From contig NZ_JAFIBW010000001.1 of assembly GCF_017833295.1 (NCBI RefSeq), positions 1,302,001 to 1,366,000 of the forward strand: DNA of 64,000 bases, in the 5' to 3' direction. Positions 10,480 to 18,213 of this stretch are shown in pieces (within the stretch, counting starts at the first letter, position 1; every line of letters starts with the position of its first letter). The notes under the pieces were generated by a model. It was not told the DNA's origin. It saw nothing but the letters and a program-made list of their open reading frames with translations, and made no database searches. Made by a program: the position numbers and the translations under genes. This DNA comes from Methylobacterium sp. PvR107 (GTDB lineage: Bacteria > Pseudomonadota > Alphaproteobacteria > Rhizobiales > Beijerinckiaceae).

Positions 10480-12200
10480 GCCCCGCGCAGGTCGAGACCG
10501 ACATCCTGATCCTCGGCTCCGGCGGGGCCGGGCTGTTCGCCGCGCTCCACGCCAAGAAGACCGCGCCCGAGCTCGACGTCACCGTCGCGGTGAAGGGGCT
10601 CCTCGGCAAATGCGGCTGCACCCGCATGGTCCAGGGCGGCTACAACGTCGCGCTGGCGCCTGGCGACTCGGTCGAGCGGCATTTCATGGACACGATCGAG
10701 GGCGGCAAGTGGCTGAACGACCAGGCGCTCGCCTGGACGCTCGTCACCGAGGCGCAGGTCCGGATCCGCGAGCTCGAAACCGAGCTCGGCTGCTTCTTCG
10801 ACCGCAACCCGGACGGCAGCGTCCACCAAAAGGCGTTTGCCGGCCAGACTTTCGACCGGACGGTGCACAAGGGCGACCTCACCGGCATCGAGATCATCAA
10901 CCGCCTGTCCGAGCAGGTCTGGCGCAGGGACGTGCGCCGCCTGGAGGACCACCGCGCCCTGGAGCTGATCCCGGCCCGGGACGGGTCGGGGCTGGCGGGC
11001 GTGCTGATGCTCGACATGCGCACCGGCGAACCGAAGCTGGTGCGGGCAAAGGCCGTGCTGCTCGCCACCGGCGGCGGGCCGACCATGTACAAGTACCACA
11101 CGCCGTCCGGCGACAAGTCCTGCGACGGGCTCGCCATGGCTTTGCGCGCCGGTCTCCCCTTGCGCGACATGGAGATGGTGCAGTTCCACCCGACCGGGCT
11201 GCTCGCCGGTGCCGGCACCCGCATGACCGGGACGGTGCTGGAGGAGGGCCTGCGGGGGGCCGGCGGCTGGCTCCTCGATTCCACCGGCCAGCGCTTCATG
11301 GAGGCCTACGATCCTCGGGCCGAGCGCGCGACCCGGGACGTGGTCAGCCGCTCGATCATGCGGCGGCTGCGCGAGGGGTTCGGCACCCCGAGCGGCGGCG
11401 TCCACATCCAGATGAGCCATCTCGGCCCCGAGGACGTGCGCCGCCGCTTCAAGGGCATGGTCGAGCGCTGCGCCGATTGCGGCTTCGATCTGGCGGGCGG
11501 CCTCGTCGAAGTCATCCCCACGGCCCATTACATGATGGGCGGCCTCCAGTTCGCGGTCGACTGCACCACGGCGCTGCCGCGCCTCTTCGCGGCCGGTGAG
11601 GATACGGGCGGCGTCCACGGGGCGAACCGGCTGGGCGGCAACGGCGTGGCGAACTCCACGGTGTTCGGGGGGCTCGCCGGCCAGTCCATGGCGCGGGCCG
11701 CGCGGCGCGAGGGCGCCCTCGCCGAGCCCGACCCCGCCGCCATCGAGGTGGGCCTCGCCCGCGCCTACGGGCCGCTCGGCTGGCCGGCGGGCTCGCTGCC
11801 GGAGATCCGTGAGGCGCTCTATGAGACGATGTGGGCCGATGTCGGCATCCTGCGGGACGAGACCGGCCTCAGCCGGGCGCTCGCCACCCTCGAAGGGCTC
11901 GCCGACGCGGTCGCCCGGGCCGGCGCGCCGGACGGCGACCGCCGCTACGCGCTGACCTGGATGGACCGGCTGAACCTCGAGAACCTCGTGCTGGTCTCGC
12001 AGGCCGTGGCCCGGGCGGCGCTCGCCCGCACCGACAGCCGCGGCGCCCATTTCCGCGAGGATTTCCCGGAGGCGTCGGATCTCGCGACCTCGCACTACAC
12101 CGTGGTGCGCCAGCGCGGCGGGGCGCTCGACCTCGCGATGGAGCCGGTGCACTTCACCCATGTGCGGCCGGGGGGCTCCCTCCTCGATGCGGCCGCCTGA
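10476..12200 (+). CDS. Succinate dehydrogenase/fumarate reductase-like flavoprotein subunit
   Basis: The 574-residue protein has an N-terminal FAD motif (ILGSGGAGLFAALHA, ~residue 10), QFHPTG (~238), LRGAGGW, RDVVSRSI, HYMMGG (~350) and HGANRLGGN (~382), i.e. the whole SdhA/FrdA catalytic framework including the Arg and His residues. Three points are odd. The His that binds FAD covalently in SdhA (HTVAAQGG) is Cys here (CTRMVQGG). The conserved RGEGG is RGAGG. The loop after HPTG is longer, with Glu where SDH has the substrate-binding Thr. It therefore probably binds FAD non-covalently and uses a substrate related to, but different from, succinate (inference). Confidence 0.87.
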   Translation: MSPAQVETDILILGSGGAGLFAALHAKKTAPELDVTVAVKGLLGKCGCTRMVQGGYNVALAPGDSVERHFMDTIEGGKWLNDQALAWTLVTEAQVRIRELETELGCFFDRNPDGSVHQKAFAGQTFDRTVHKGDLTGIEIINRLSEQVWRRDVRRLEDHRALELIPARDGSGLAGVLMLDMRTGEPKLVRAKAVLLATGGGPTMYKYHTPSGDKSCDGLAMALRAGLPLRDMEMVQFHPTGLLAGAGTRMTGTVLEEGLRGAGGWLLDSTGQRFMEAYDPRAERATRDVVSRSIMRRLREGFGTPSGGVHIQMSHLGPEDVRRRFKGMVERCADCGFDLAGGLVEVIPTAHYMMGGLQFAVDCTTALPRLFAAGEDTGGVHGANRLGGNGVANSTVFGGLAGQSMARAARREGALAEPDPAAIEVGLARAYGPLGWPAGSLPEIREALYETMWADVGILRDETGLSRALATLEGLADAVARAGAPDGDRRYALTWMDRLNLENLVLVSQAVARAALARTDSRGAHFREDFPEASDLATSHYTVVRQRGGALDLAMEPVHFTHVRPGGSLLDAAA

Positions 12201-12212
12201 GGGACTTGAGCC

Positions 12213-13853
12213 ATGCAGACCCTGCGCGGCGCCGACATCGTGGCCCGGACCCTGGAGGCGCTCGGCGTCACCCGGATCTTCACCCTGTCGGGCAACCACA
12301 TCATGCCGGTCTTCGACGCCCTACTGGAGACCGGGATCACCCTCGTCCACACCCGCCAGGAGGCGGCCTGCGTCCACATGGCCGACGCCTGGGGCCGGCT
12401 GACCGGCGAGGTCGGCGTCGCGCTGGTCACCGGCGGGCAGGGCCACACCAACGGCGCGGCGGCGCTCACCACCGCGCTGGCGGCCGAGTCGCCGGTCCTG
12501 CTGCTCTCGGGCCACGCGGGGCTGTCCGAGCTCGGGCGCGGCGCCTTCCAGGAATTGGCCCAGGCCGACATCGCCCGGCCGATGACCAAGGCCGCCTGGA
12601 CAGCCGGCTCGGTCGCTTCCCTCGGGCCGGACCTGGCCCGGGCCTTCCGGATCGCCCGGGAGGGGCGACCCGGCCCGGTCCATCTCAGCCTGCCGGTCGA
12701 TCTGCTGGAGGCGGCCGTCCCCGCCGCCTCGGTGCGGATCCCGGACCGGGCCGCGGCCGCGATCCGCACGGCAGAGCCGGCGCCGGATCTCGTCGCCGAC
12801 CTGCGCGCCGCCCTCGCCGGGGCGGAACGGCCCCTCGTCGCCTGCGGCCCGGCCCTGTGCGACGCTTCCGGCCGGGCCGCCATGGCGGCGCTGGAGGAAG
12901 CGCTGGGCCTGCCGGTCGTCGGCATGGAGAGCCCGCGCGGGATCAACGATCCGGCCCTCGGCGCCTTCGCGGAGGTCCTGTCGCGGGCCGATCTCCTCGT
13001 CCTGCTCGGCAAGCCGCTCGACTTCACCCTGCGCTTCGGCGCGGCCCCCACCCTCGCGCCCGACTGCCGCTTCGCCATCGTCGATCCCGATCCGGCGCTC
13101 CTCGGCCGCGCGCCGGCCGACCGTCTCGCCGTCGCAGCCCTCGCCGATCCGCGGCCGGTTCTGGCTGCGCTGGCCGCAAGCGGCACCGCCCTCCCCCGCC
13201 GAGAGGGTTCGCACCGAGAGGCCTGGCACCGGGAGGCGCGGGCCGCCCTCGCCTACCAGCCGCCCGGCTGGGCAGACCTGCGCAGGAATGCAGGGCCCCT
13301 GCATCCGGTGGCGCTGTGCCGGGCGGTCGACGCCTTCCTCGACCACTATCCGGACGGCACGCTGATCTGCGACGGCGGCGAGATCGGACAGTGGCCGCAG
13401 GCCCTGGTCCGCGCCGGTCGCCGGCTGATCAACGGCGTCTCGGGCACGATCGGCGCGTCGATTCCCTTCGCGATCGCCGCGGCGCTGGAGCGCCCCGGTA
13501 CCCCGGTGGTTGCGGTGCTGGGCGACGGCACCTTCGGCTTCCACATGGCCGAGTTCGACACGGCCGTGCGCTACGGCGTCCCGTTCATCGCGGTGGTCGG
13601 CAACGATGCCCGCTGGAACGCCGAGCACCAGATCCAGCTGCGCAACTACGGCCCCGAGCGCACGCGCCACTGCGACCTGCTCCCGACCCGTTACGACGCA
13701 GTGGTCCAGGCGCTCGGCGGGTTCGGGGCGCTGGTGACCAAGGCCGCCGACCTTCCGGCGGTGCTGGAGGCGGCCCATGCCAGCGGCCTGCCGGCCTGCG
13801 TGAACGTGATGATCGAGAGCGTGCCGGCGCCGGTGATCCGCCGCCCCGCCTGA
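12213..13853 (+). CDS. Thiamine-diphosphate-dependent enzyme (acetolactate synthase-like/decarboxylase family)
   Basis: The 546-residue protein has the three-domain ThDP fold of acetolactate synthase and benzoylformate/sulfopyruvate-type decarboxylases. The catalytic Glu lies in RQEAACVHMADA (~residue 51), and the ThDP/Mg motif GDGTFGFHMAEFDTAV...VVGND is near residue 435. It starts 12 bases after the flavoprotein gene, so it belongs to the same operon. It is neither a typical sulfoacetaldehyde acetyltransferase (Xsc) nor the two-subunit ComDE decarboxylase. Decarboxylation of sulfopyruvate or of another 2-oxoacid made by the operon is plausible but unproven. Confidence 0.8.
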   Translation: MQTLRGADIVARTLEALGVTRIFTLSGNHIMPVFDALLETGITLVHTRQEAACVHMADAWGRLTGEVGVALVTGGQGHTNGAAALTTALAAESPVLLLSGHAGLSELGRGAFQELAQADIARPMTKAAWTAGSVASLGPDLARAFRIAREGRPGPVHLSLPVDLLEAAVPAASVRIPDRAAAAIRTAEPAPDLVADLRAALAGAERPLVACGPALCDASGRAAMAALEEALGLPVVGMESPRGINDPALGAFAEVLSRADLLVLLGKPLDFTLRFGAAPTLAPDCRFAIVDPDPALLGRAPADRLAVAALADPRPVLAALAASGTALPRREGSHREAWHREARAALAYQPPGWADLRRNAGPLHPVALCRAVDAFLDHYPDGTLICDGGEIGQWPQALVRAGRRLINGVSGTIGASIPFAIAAALERPGTPVVAVLGDGTFGFHMAEFDTAVRYGVPFIAVVGNDARWNAEHQIQLRNYGPERTRHCDLLPTRYDAVVQALGGFGALVTKAADLPAVLEAAHASGLPACVNVMIESVPAPVIRRPA

Positions 13854-13903
13854 AGGGCACGATCAGTCCGTGACGCCGTCTCTGCCGAACGGGGCGGGGG
13901 TCC

Positions 13904-13920
13904 CTCTCCATGTGGGAGAG
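13904..13920. repeat. Intergenic CTCTCC/GGAGAG hairpin
   Basis: CTCTCC and GGAGAG form a short stem in the 249-base gap between the ThDP gene and the next binding-protein gene. A related half (GGGAGAGGGGGA) occurs near 14030, and a similar hairpin lies at 50244-50266. It looks like a common intergenic stem-loop rather than a T-tailed terminator. Confidence 0.4.
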
Positions 13921-14102
13921 CGACAGGCTGAGAGAAGAGACTGGTCCGTACGAGGCGCGACCTGTCGGCGCGTCGATAGCGTCTTCAGACGGAGCGTTCG
14001 TGTCCCTCATCCCAATCTTCTGCCGCACGGGAGAGGGGGAGGTCGCGTCCACCAAGCGAGTTGGCGCAACGATCGGTTACCATCGGTTCAGGGAGGGGAA
14101 AC

Positions 14103-15104
14103 ATGCGCAGACGCGACCTTCTGGCGGGCGCTGCCGCCCTCGCGATGAGCCCCCGGCCAGCCTGGGCGGAAGTCGGCGCGGTGGCGATCGCCCGCCAGCC
14201 GAGCCTCGGCCACTTGCCGCTGATGCTGATGGAGGAGCAGGGCCTGCTCCAGAAGGCGGCGGCCGCCCGCGGCGTGGAGGGGCTGCAGGCGCGCTACCTC
14301 ACCCTCGCGGGCGGGGCCGCCATGAACGACGCCCTGCTCTCCGGGACGATCCAGTTCGCGGCCGGCGGCGTGCCGCCCCTCGTGCTGCTGTGGTCGAAGA
14401 CCGAGGCCACGGCCATGGCCGTGAAAGGCGTGGCGGCGATGAACAGCATGCCGCTCCTGATGAACACCAGCAACCCGAAGGTGCGCACGCTCGCGGACTT
14501 CACCGACCGGGACAAGATCGCGCTCCCCGCCGTAAAAGTCTCGGTGCAGGCGATGTTCCTGCAGATGGCCGCCGAGAAGGAGCTCGGCGCGGCCCGCCGC
14601 AACGATTTCGACCGGCTCACCGTCACGCTCTCGCATCCCGACGGCATGGCGGCGCTCCTCGGGGGAACCGAGGTGACCGCGCATTTCACCGCCGCGCCGA
14701 TCCAGGAGCTGGAACTGCGCCGACCCGGCATCCGCACGGTGCTGAACAGCTTCGACGTTCTGGGCGAACCCTCGACCTTCAACGTCGTCTGGGCTTCCTC
14801 GGCCTTCGCGAGTGCCAACCCCCGGGTCGTCGCGGCCTTCGGCGCCGCTTTGGACGAGGCACTCGCCGCGATCACGGCCGATCCGTCGGAGGCGGCGCGC
14901 GCCTACGTGCGGCTCGCCCACGACGGGAGCGATGTCGGGCTGATCACCGAGATCCTGAACGACCCACAGGTGTCCTTCACGGCGACGCCCCGGGCGGTCG
15001 GCAAGGTCGCGGATTTCATGGCCCGCACCGGCACGATCCGCCGCCGGCCGGAGAGCTGGAAGGACCTGTTCTTCGCGGGCGTTCACGACAAGGCGGGCAG
15101 CTGA
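14103..15104 (+). CDS. ABC transporter substrate-binding protein, Tat-type signal, paralogue of 6481-7503
   Basis: The 333-residue protein begins with a twin-arginine-like leader (MRRRDLLAGAAALAMS...AWA) and continues with the NMT1/SsuA-like fold. It matches the protein at 6481 over its whole length. The start has AGGGAGGGG upstream. It has no own ATPase or permease, so it may share the transporter encoded at 4522-6205 and widen its ligand range. It ends 17 bases before the stop of the convergent tauE-like gene. Ligand unknown. Confidence 0.85.
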   Translation: MRRRDLLAGAAALAMSPRPAWAEVGAVAIARQPSLGHLPLMLMEEQGLLQKAAAARGVEGLQARYLTLAGGAAMNDALLSGTIQFAAGGVPPLVLLWSKTEATAMAVKGVAAMNSMPLLMNTSNPKVRTLADFTDRDKIALPAVKVSVQAMFLQMAAEKELGAARRNDFDRLTVTLSHPDGMAALLGGTEVTAHFTAAPIQELELRRPGIRTVLNSFDVLGEPSTFNVVWASSAFASANPRVVAAFGAALDEALAAITADPSEAARAYVRLAHDGSDVGLITEILNDPQVSFTATPRAVGKVADFMARTGTIRRRPESWKDLFFAGVHDKAGS

Positions 15105-15121
15105 CGCCCCGCCGACCGCGC

Positions 15122-15868
15122 TCAGCTCTGCAGCAGGCCGGGCAGCGCCAGGGCCGTCGTGGTCAGGCCGATCGCGGCCAGCAGTGCGAGAACCAGCGTG
15201 CGGAAGCGGCGCTGGTCGATCCGGGCGAACATCGAGAGGCCGGCGAGTACGCTCACCAGCACCACCGGCAGCGCCAGGGCGAGATCGCCGAGGAGCTCGG
15301 GCGGTAGCGGATCGAGGTAGACGAGGATCGTCAGAGCCCAGACCTGCATCACCAGGGTGAAGGATTGGTAGACCGCCCGCTGGGTGCGCGGTTCCCAGCC
15401 GCGTACGAGGCTCCAGGCCGTCGGCAGGGCGCCGGACAGTCCGGCGATGCCGCCCAGCACGCCGCCGAGGAAGCCGATGGCGCCGTCGCTCCATCGGTTG
15501 CCGAATCCAACCCGGTAATCGGCGCGCAGCAGCGCGACGCCGCCGCTGTAGAGCATCAGGAAGCCGCCGATCGCGACCTTGATGAAGCGGGGATCGAGAT
15601 CGTGCAGCAGGTGAATGCCGATCGGCGCGCCGACGAGGCCGGGCAAGATCATCGCGAAGGCGGTGCCCCGCGGCGGCCAGGTTCGCAGGCGCAGGATCGA
15701 GATCACCTGCGAGAGGATGCTGCAGACGAGCACCAGGGCGGTCGCCTCGATGGGCGTGCGTATCGACAGCAGGGTCCCCGAGGCGATCAGCGCGAAGGCG
15801 AAACCCGTTAGGCCCGAGATCACGCCGGCGCAGCCGACGCACAGGATCAGGAGGAGCGTCTCGTTCAC
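15122..15868 (-). CDS. TauE/SafE family membrane exporter (sulfite or sulfonate)
   Basis: The 248-residue protein, read from a GTG at 15868, has about eight membrane helices in two similar halves with the family motif 'G...GLTGFAFALI' near the start and 'GFLGGVLGGIAGLSG' in the middle. TauE/SafE proteins export sulfite, sulfoacetate or related anions across the inner membrane. Starting here gives the usual length; an upstream in-frame extension has no family features. A near-perfect GTCTTATATAAGAC site lies about 100 bases upstream. It probably protects the cell from sulfite or a sulfonate intermediate made by this island. Confidence 0.82.
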   Translation of the reverse strand: MNETLLLILCVGCAGVISGLTGFAFALIASGTLLSIRTPIEATALVLVCSILSQVISILRLRTWPPRGTAFAMILPGLVGAPIGIHLLHDLDPRFIKVAIGGFLMLYSGGVALLRADYRVGFGNRWSDGAIGFLGGVLGGIAGLSGALPTAWSLVRGWEPRTQRAVYQSFTLVMQVWALTILVYLDPLPPELLGDLALALPVVLVSVLAGLSMFARIDQRRFRTLVLALLAAIGLTTTALALPGLLQS

Positions 15869-15965
15869 CGGGGGCGCCCGACCCGGCCTGTGCGAGACGC
15901 GTACGCAACCGCCATCCTCGTCCTCTCGGCCCGTGTCCCGCCGGGGCGGGCTCTGTTTCGAAGAT

Positions 15966-15979
15966 ATCTTATATAAGAC
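15966..15979. promoter_or_regulatory. Candidate operator, copy 2 of GTCTTATATAAGAC
   Basis: Matches 13 of 14 bases of the palindrome. It lies 98 bases upstream of the tauE-like start, in the 604-base gap (15869-16472) between tauE and suyA. Apart from the two operator copies and the suyA promoter I see no gene or further structure in this gap. Confidence 0.55.
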
Positions 15980-16394
15980 CTGGCGGTTGGGGCAAGACAT
16001 TGGCTGGTGCTGCGGGCCGGGCGCGCGATTTTTGAGGGGTGGCCCGGACGAAGGTTCGCGGGTCGCATCGGAGGCTCGGTCAAGACGGGCGGCCCGGACT
16101 TGCCGCGTACCCTCGCCGCCTTCCAGGGCTGTCTGATTTGCCCGTTCTGGGCCGCGATGCGGTCGCGGAAAGCGGTGCGCGGCCCCTTTCCTGTGCAGGA
16201 GACGGATCGGGCGTAGGATCAGGTACTTCCGGATAGGCTCGATTCTACGCGCAGGTGATGACGCGCACGATTTCGGGTGTGCTTGGCCCTCAACCCAGCT
16301 CTTTCCCACACGCGGCAGGCGCGCGTCGCGCCTCGCAGGACCGGACGCCCCTGCCCCCGGACCAACGAAATCACCCGCACCCCTCAATCGGCCG

Positions 16395-16430
16395 TTGACG
16401 TCCGCCATCTCATAGGTCTTATATAAGACC
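16395..16430 (+). promoter_or_regulatory. suyA promoter overlapped by perfect 16-base palindrome
   Basis: GGTCTTATATAAGACC at 16415-16430 is a perfect palindrome 42 bases before suyA. A TTGACG hexamer at 16395-16400 would place the -10 region inside the palindrome, which fits a repressor site. GntR proteins of the HutC branch often use GGTCT...AGACC half-sites (for example DasR-type sites), and a HutC-type regulator is encoded at 21602. The pairing is an inference. Confidence 0.6.
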
Positions 16431-16472
16431 AGTCGCCGCCAAGAAGCCGACGACGCAGATCAGGAGGACCGC

Positions 16473-16790
16473 ATGAGCAGCCACGCCGCGTCCGGCGCGG
16501 GGCGCCGCAAGCCGCATCTTCTCGCCCATTCCCCCCAGGACAACGTCGCCGTCGCGGTGATCGAGGGCCTGAGCGCGAACACCGACGCCTTCGGGGTAAT
16601 CACCGAGAATGACAGCACCTTCGAGGTCGCCGTCCGCCACGACATCCCGATCGGCCACAAGGTCGCGCTCACTGACCTGAAGGCGGGCGACACGGCCATC
16701 AAGTACGGCCAGGATATCGGCAAGGTCATCAAGGACGTCGCCAAGGGCGAGCACGTCCACGTCCATAACGTCAAGACGAAGCGCTGGTGA
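16473..16790 (+). CDS. suyA: (2R)-sulfolactate sulfo-lyase, small subunit
   Basis: The 105-residue protein is a SAF domain of the UxaA N-terminal type. Visible motifs are [29 protein letters not shown] and the terminal [10 protein letters not shown]. With SuyB it splits (R)-3-sulfolactate into pyruvate and sulfite in the cytoplasm. The start is fixed by AGGAGGA nine bases upstream. It is followed directly by suyB. The neighbouring slcC and comC genes, which complete the known sulfolactate pathway, make this a confident assignment. Confidence 0.93.
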   Translation: MSSHAASGAGRRKPHLLAHSPQDNVAVAVIEGLSANTDAFGVITENDSTFEVAVRHDIPIGHKVALTDLKAGDTAIKYGQDIGKVIKDVAKGEHVHVHNVKTKRW

Positions 16791-16797
16791 GGTGACG

Positions 16798-18078
16798 ATG
16801 TTCAAGGAAGCCGCTCAACTCGAACACGAGATCACCACCCCCTTCGTCGGCGGTGCGCCCGATCAGTTCGCCACCCAGGCGCTCGCGACCAAGCGCGCCT
16901 CGCAGGACTACAAGGCCGCCACCTTCATGGGCTGGCGCCGGGAGAACGGCCGGGTCGGCGTGCGCAACCACGTCGTGCTCCTGCCGCTGGACGATCTGTC
17001 CAACGCTGCCTGCGAGGCGGTCGCCAACAACGTGAAGGGCACGATGGCGCTGCCCCACGCCTACGGCCGGCTCCAGTTCGGCGAGGATCTGGACCTCCAC
17101 TTCCGCACCCTGATCGGCATCGGCTCGAACCCGAACGTCGCCGCCGTGGTGGTGATCGGCATCGAGGATCAGTGGACCAACCGCGTGGTCGAGGGCATCG
17201 CCAAGACCGGCAAGCCGGTCGTCGGCTTCGGCATCGAGGGCCATGGCGACATCGCGATCGTCGCCAAGGCGAGTTACCAGGCCAAGCGCTTCGTGCAATG
17301 GGCCACCGAACTCCAGCGCGAGGCGTGCCCAATCGCCGACCTCTGGGTCTCGACCAAGTGCGGCGAGTCCGACACGACCACCGGCCTCGCCTCCTGCCCC
17401 ACCGTGGGCAACATGTACGACAAGCTGATCCCGCACGGGATCTACGGGGTGTTCGGCGAGACGTCGGAGATCACCGGCGCCGAGCACCTCTGTCGCGAGC
17501 GGGCGATCAGCCCGGACATCGCCGACAAGTGGTACACGATGTGGAAGGCCTACCAGGACGACGTGATCGAGGCTCACAAGACCGACGACCTGTCCGACTC
17601 GCAGCCCACCAAGGGCAACATCGCGGGCGGCCTGACGACGATCGAGGAGAAGGCGCTCGGCAACCTCGAGAAGATCGGCCACGAGTGCCGGTTCATCGAC
17701 GCGCTGCAACCCTCGGAGGCCCCCGCCAAGGGACCCGGCCTCTACTTCATGGACACGTCCTCGGCGGCGGCCGAATGCGTGACCCTGATGGCGGCGGCCG
17801 GCTACGTGGTCCACACGTTCCCGACCGGCCAGGGCAACGTGATCGGCAACCCGATCGTCCCGGTGATCAAGATCACCGGCAATCCCCGCACCGTGCGCAC
17901 CATGGGCGAACACATCGACGTCGACGTCTCCGGCGTGCTCAGCCGCGAGATGACGATCCCGCAGGCCGGCGACGCCCTCATCGACATGGTGGTGCGCACC
18001 GCCAACGGCCGGCTCACGGCGGCCGAGTCCCTCGGCCACCGGGAATTCGTGATGACGAAGCTCTACCGCAGCGCCTGA
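16798..18078 (+). CDS. suyB: (2R)-sulfolactate sulfo-lyase, large subunit
   Basis: The ~426-residue protein is of the UxaA/altronate-dehydratase C-terminal family, with GYxR-like start [15 protein letters not shown] (~43), [16 protein letters not shown] segment [12 protein letters not shown] (~184) and [20 protein letters not shown] (~344). Cysteines in TKCGESD and ECRF may hold the iron cofactor typical of the family. The start ATG at 16798 has GGTGAGG five bases upstream; a GTG at 16792 is possible but has no good ribosome site. It works with SuyA to release sulfite, which SorAB then oxidises. Confidence 0.93.
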   Translation: MFKEAAQLEHEITTPFVGGAPDQFATQALATKRASQDYKAATFMGWRRENGRVGVRNHVVLLPLDDLSNAACEAVANNVKGTMALPHAYGRLQFGEDLDLHFRTLIGIGSNPNVAAVVVIGIEDQWTNRVVEGIAKTGKPVVGFGIEGHGDIAIVAKASYQAKRFVQWATELQREACPIADLWVSTKCGESDTTTGLASCPTVGNMYDKLIPHGIYGVFGETSEITGAEHLCRERAISPDIADKWYTMWKAYQDDVIEAHKTDDLSDSQPTKGNIAGGLTTIEEKALGNLEKIGHECRFIDALQPSEAPAKGPGLYFMDTSSAAAECVTLMAAAGYVVHTFPTGQGNVIGNPIVPVIKITGNPRTVRTMGEHIDVDVSGVLSREMTIPQAGDALIDMVVRTANGRLTAAESLGHREFVMTKLYRSA

Positions 18079-18090
18079 CGCACCTGTCCC

Positions 18091-18122
18091 GCGCCCGCGG
18101 ACCACGACCGGTCCGCGGGCGC
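18091..18122. terminator. Perfect 13-base stem-loop between suyB and the dctA-like gene
   Basis: GCGCCCGCGGACC pairs fully with GGTCCGCGGGCGC across a six-base loop, starting 12 bases after the suyB stop. There is no T-run, so it may act as an mRNA-stabilising or attenuating hairpin that lowers expression of the carrier gene relative to suyAB, rather than as a full terminator. Confidence 0.55.
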
Positions 18123-18213
18123 AGCCCCGACGCCACGGGGCCAGGACCACGAGGGAGCGCACGACCGCGGGCGAAACCGCGGCGGCCTCCGTCCCGTCAT
18201 TCTGGAGGAACGC

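Noticed and set aside
7500..12200. Housekeeping succinate dehydrogenase operon
   Set aside because: The order is unusual, fumarase-like genes interrupt it, the covalent-FAD His is missing and it is coupled to a sulfonate-type binding protein, so a dedicated catabolic role is more likely.
12213..13853. Sulfoacetaldehyde acetyltransferase (Xsc)
   Set aside because: The N-terminus and spacing do not look like Xsc, and no phosphotransacetylase gene is nearby.
18091..18122. True Rho-independent terminator
   Set aside because: The stem is perfect but no T-run follows and the next gene belongs to the same pathway, so attenuation or mRNA stabilisation is as likely.
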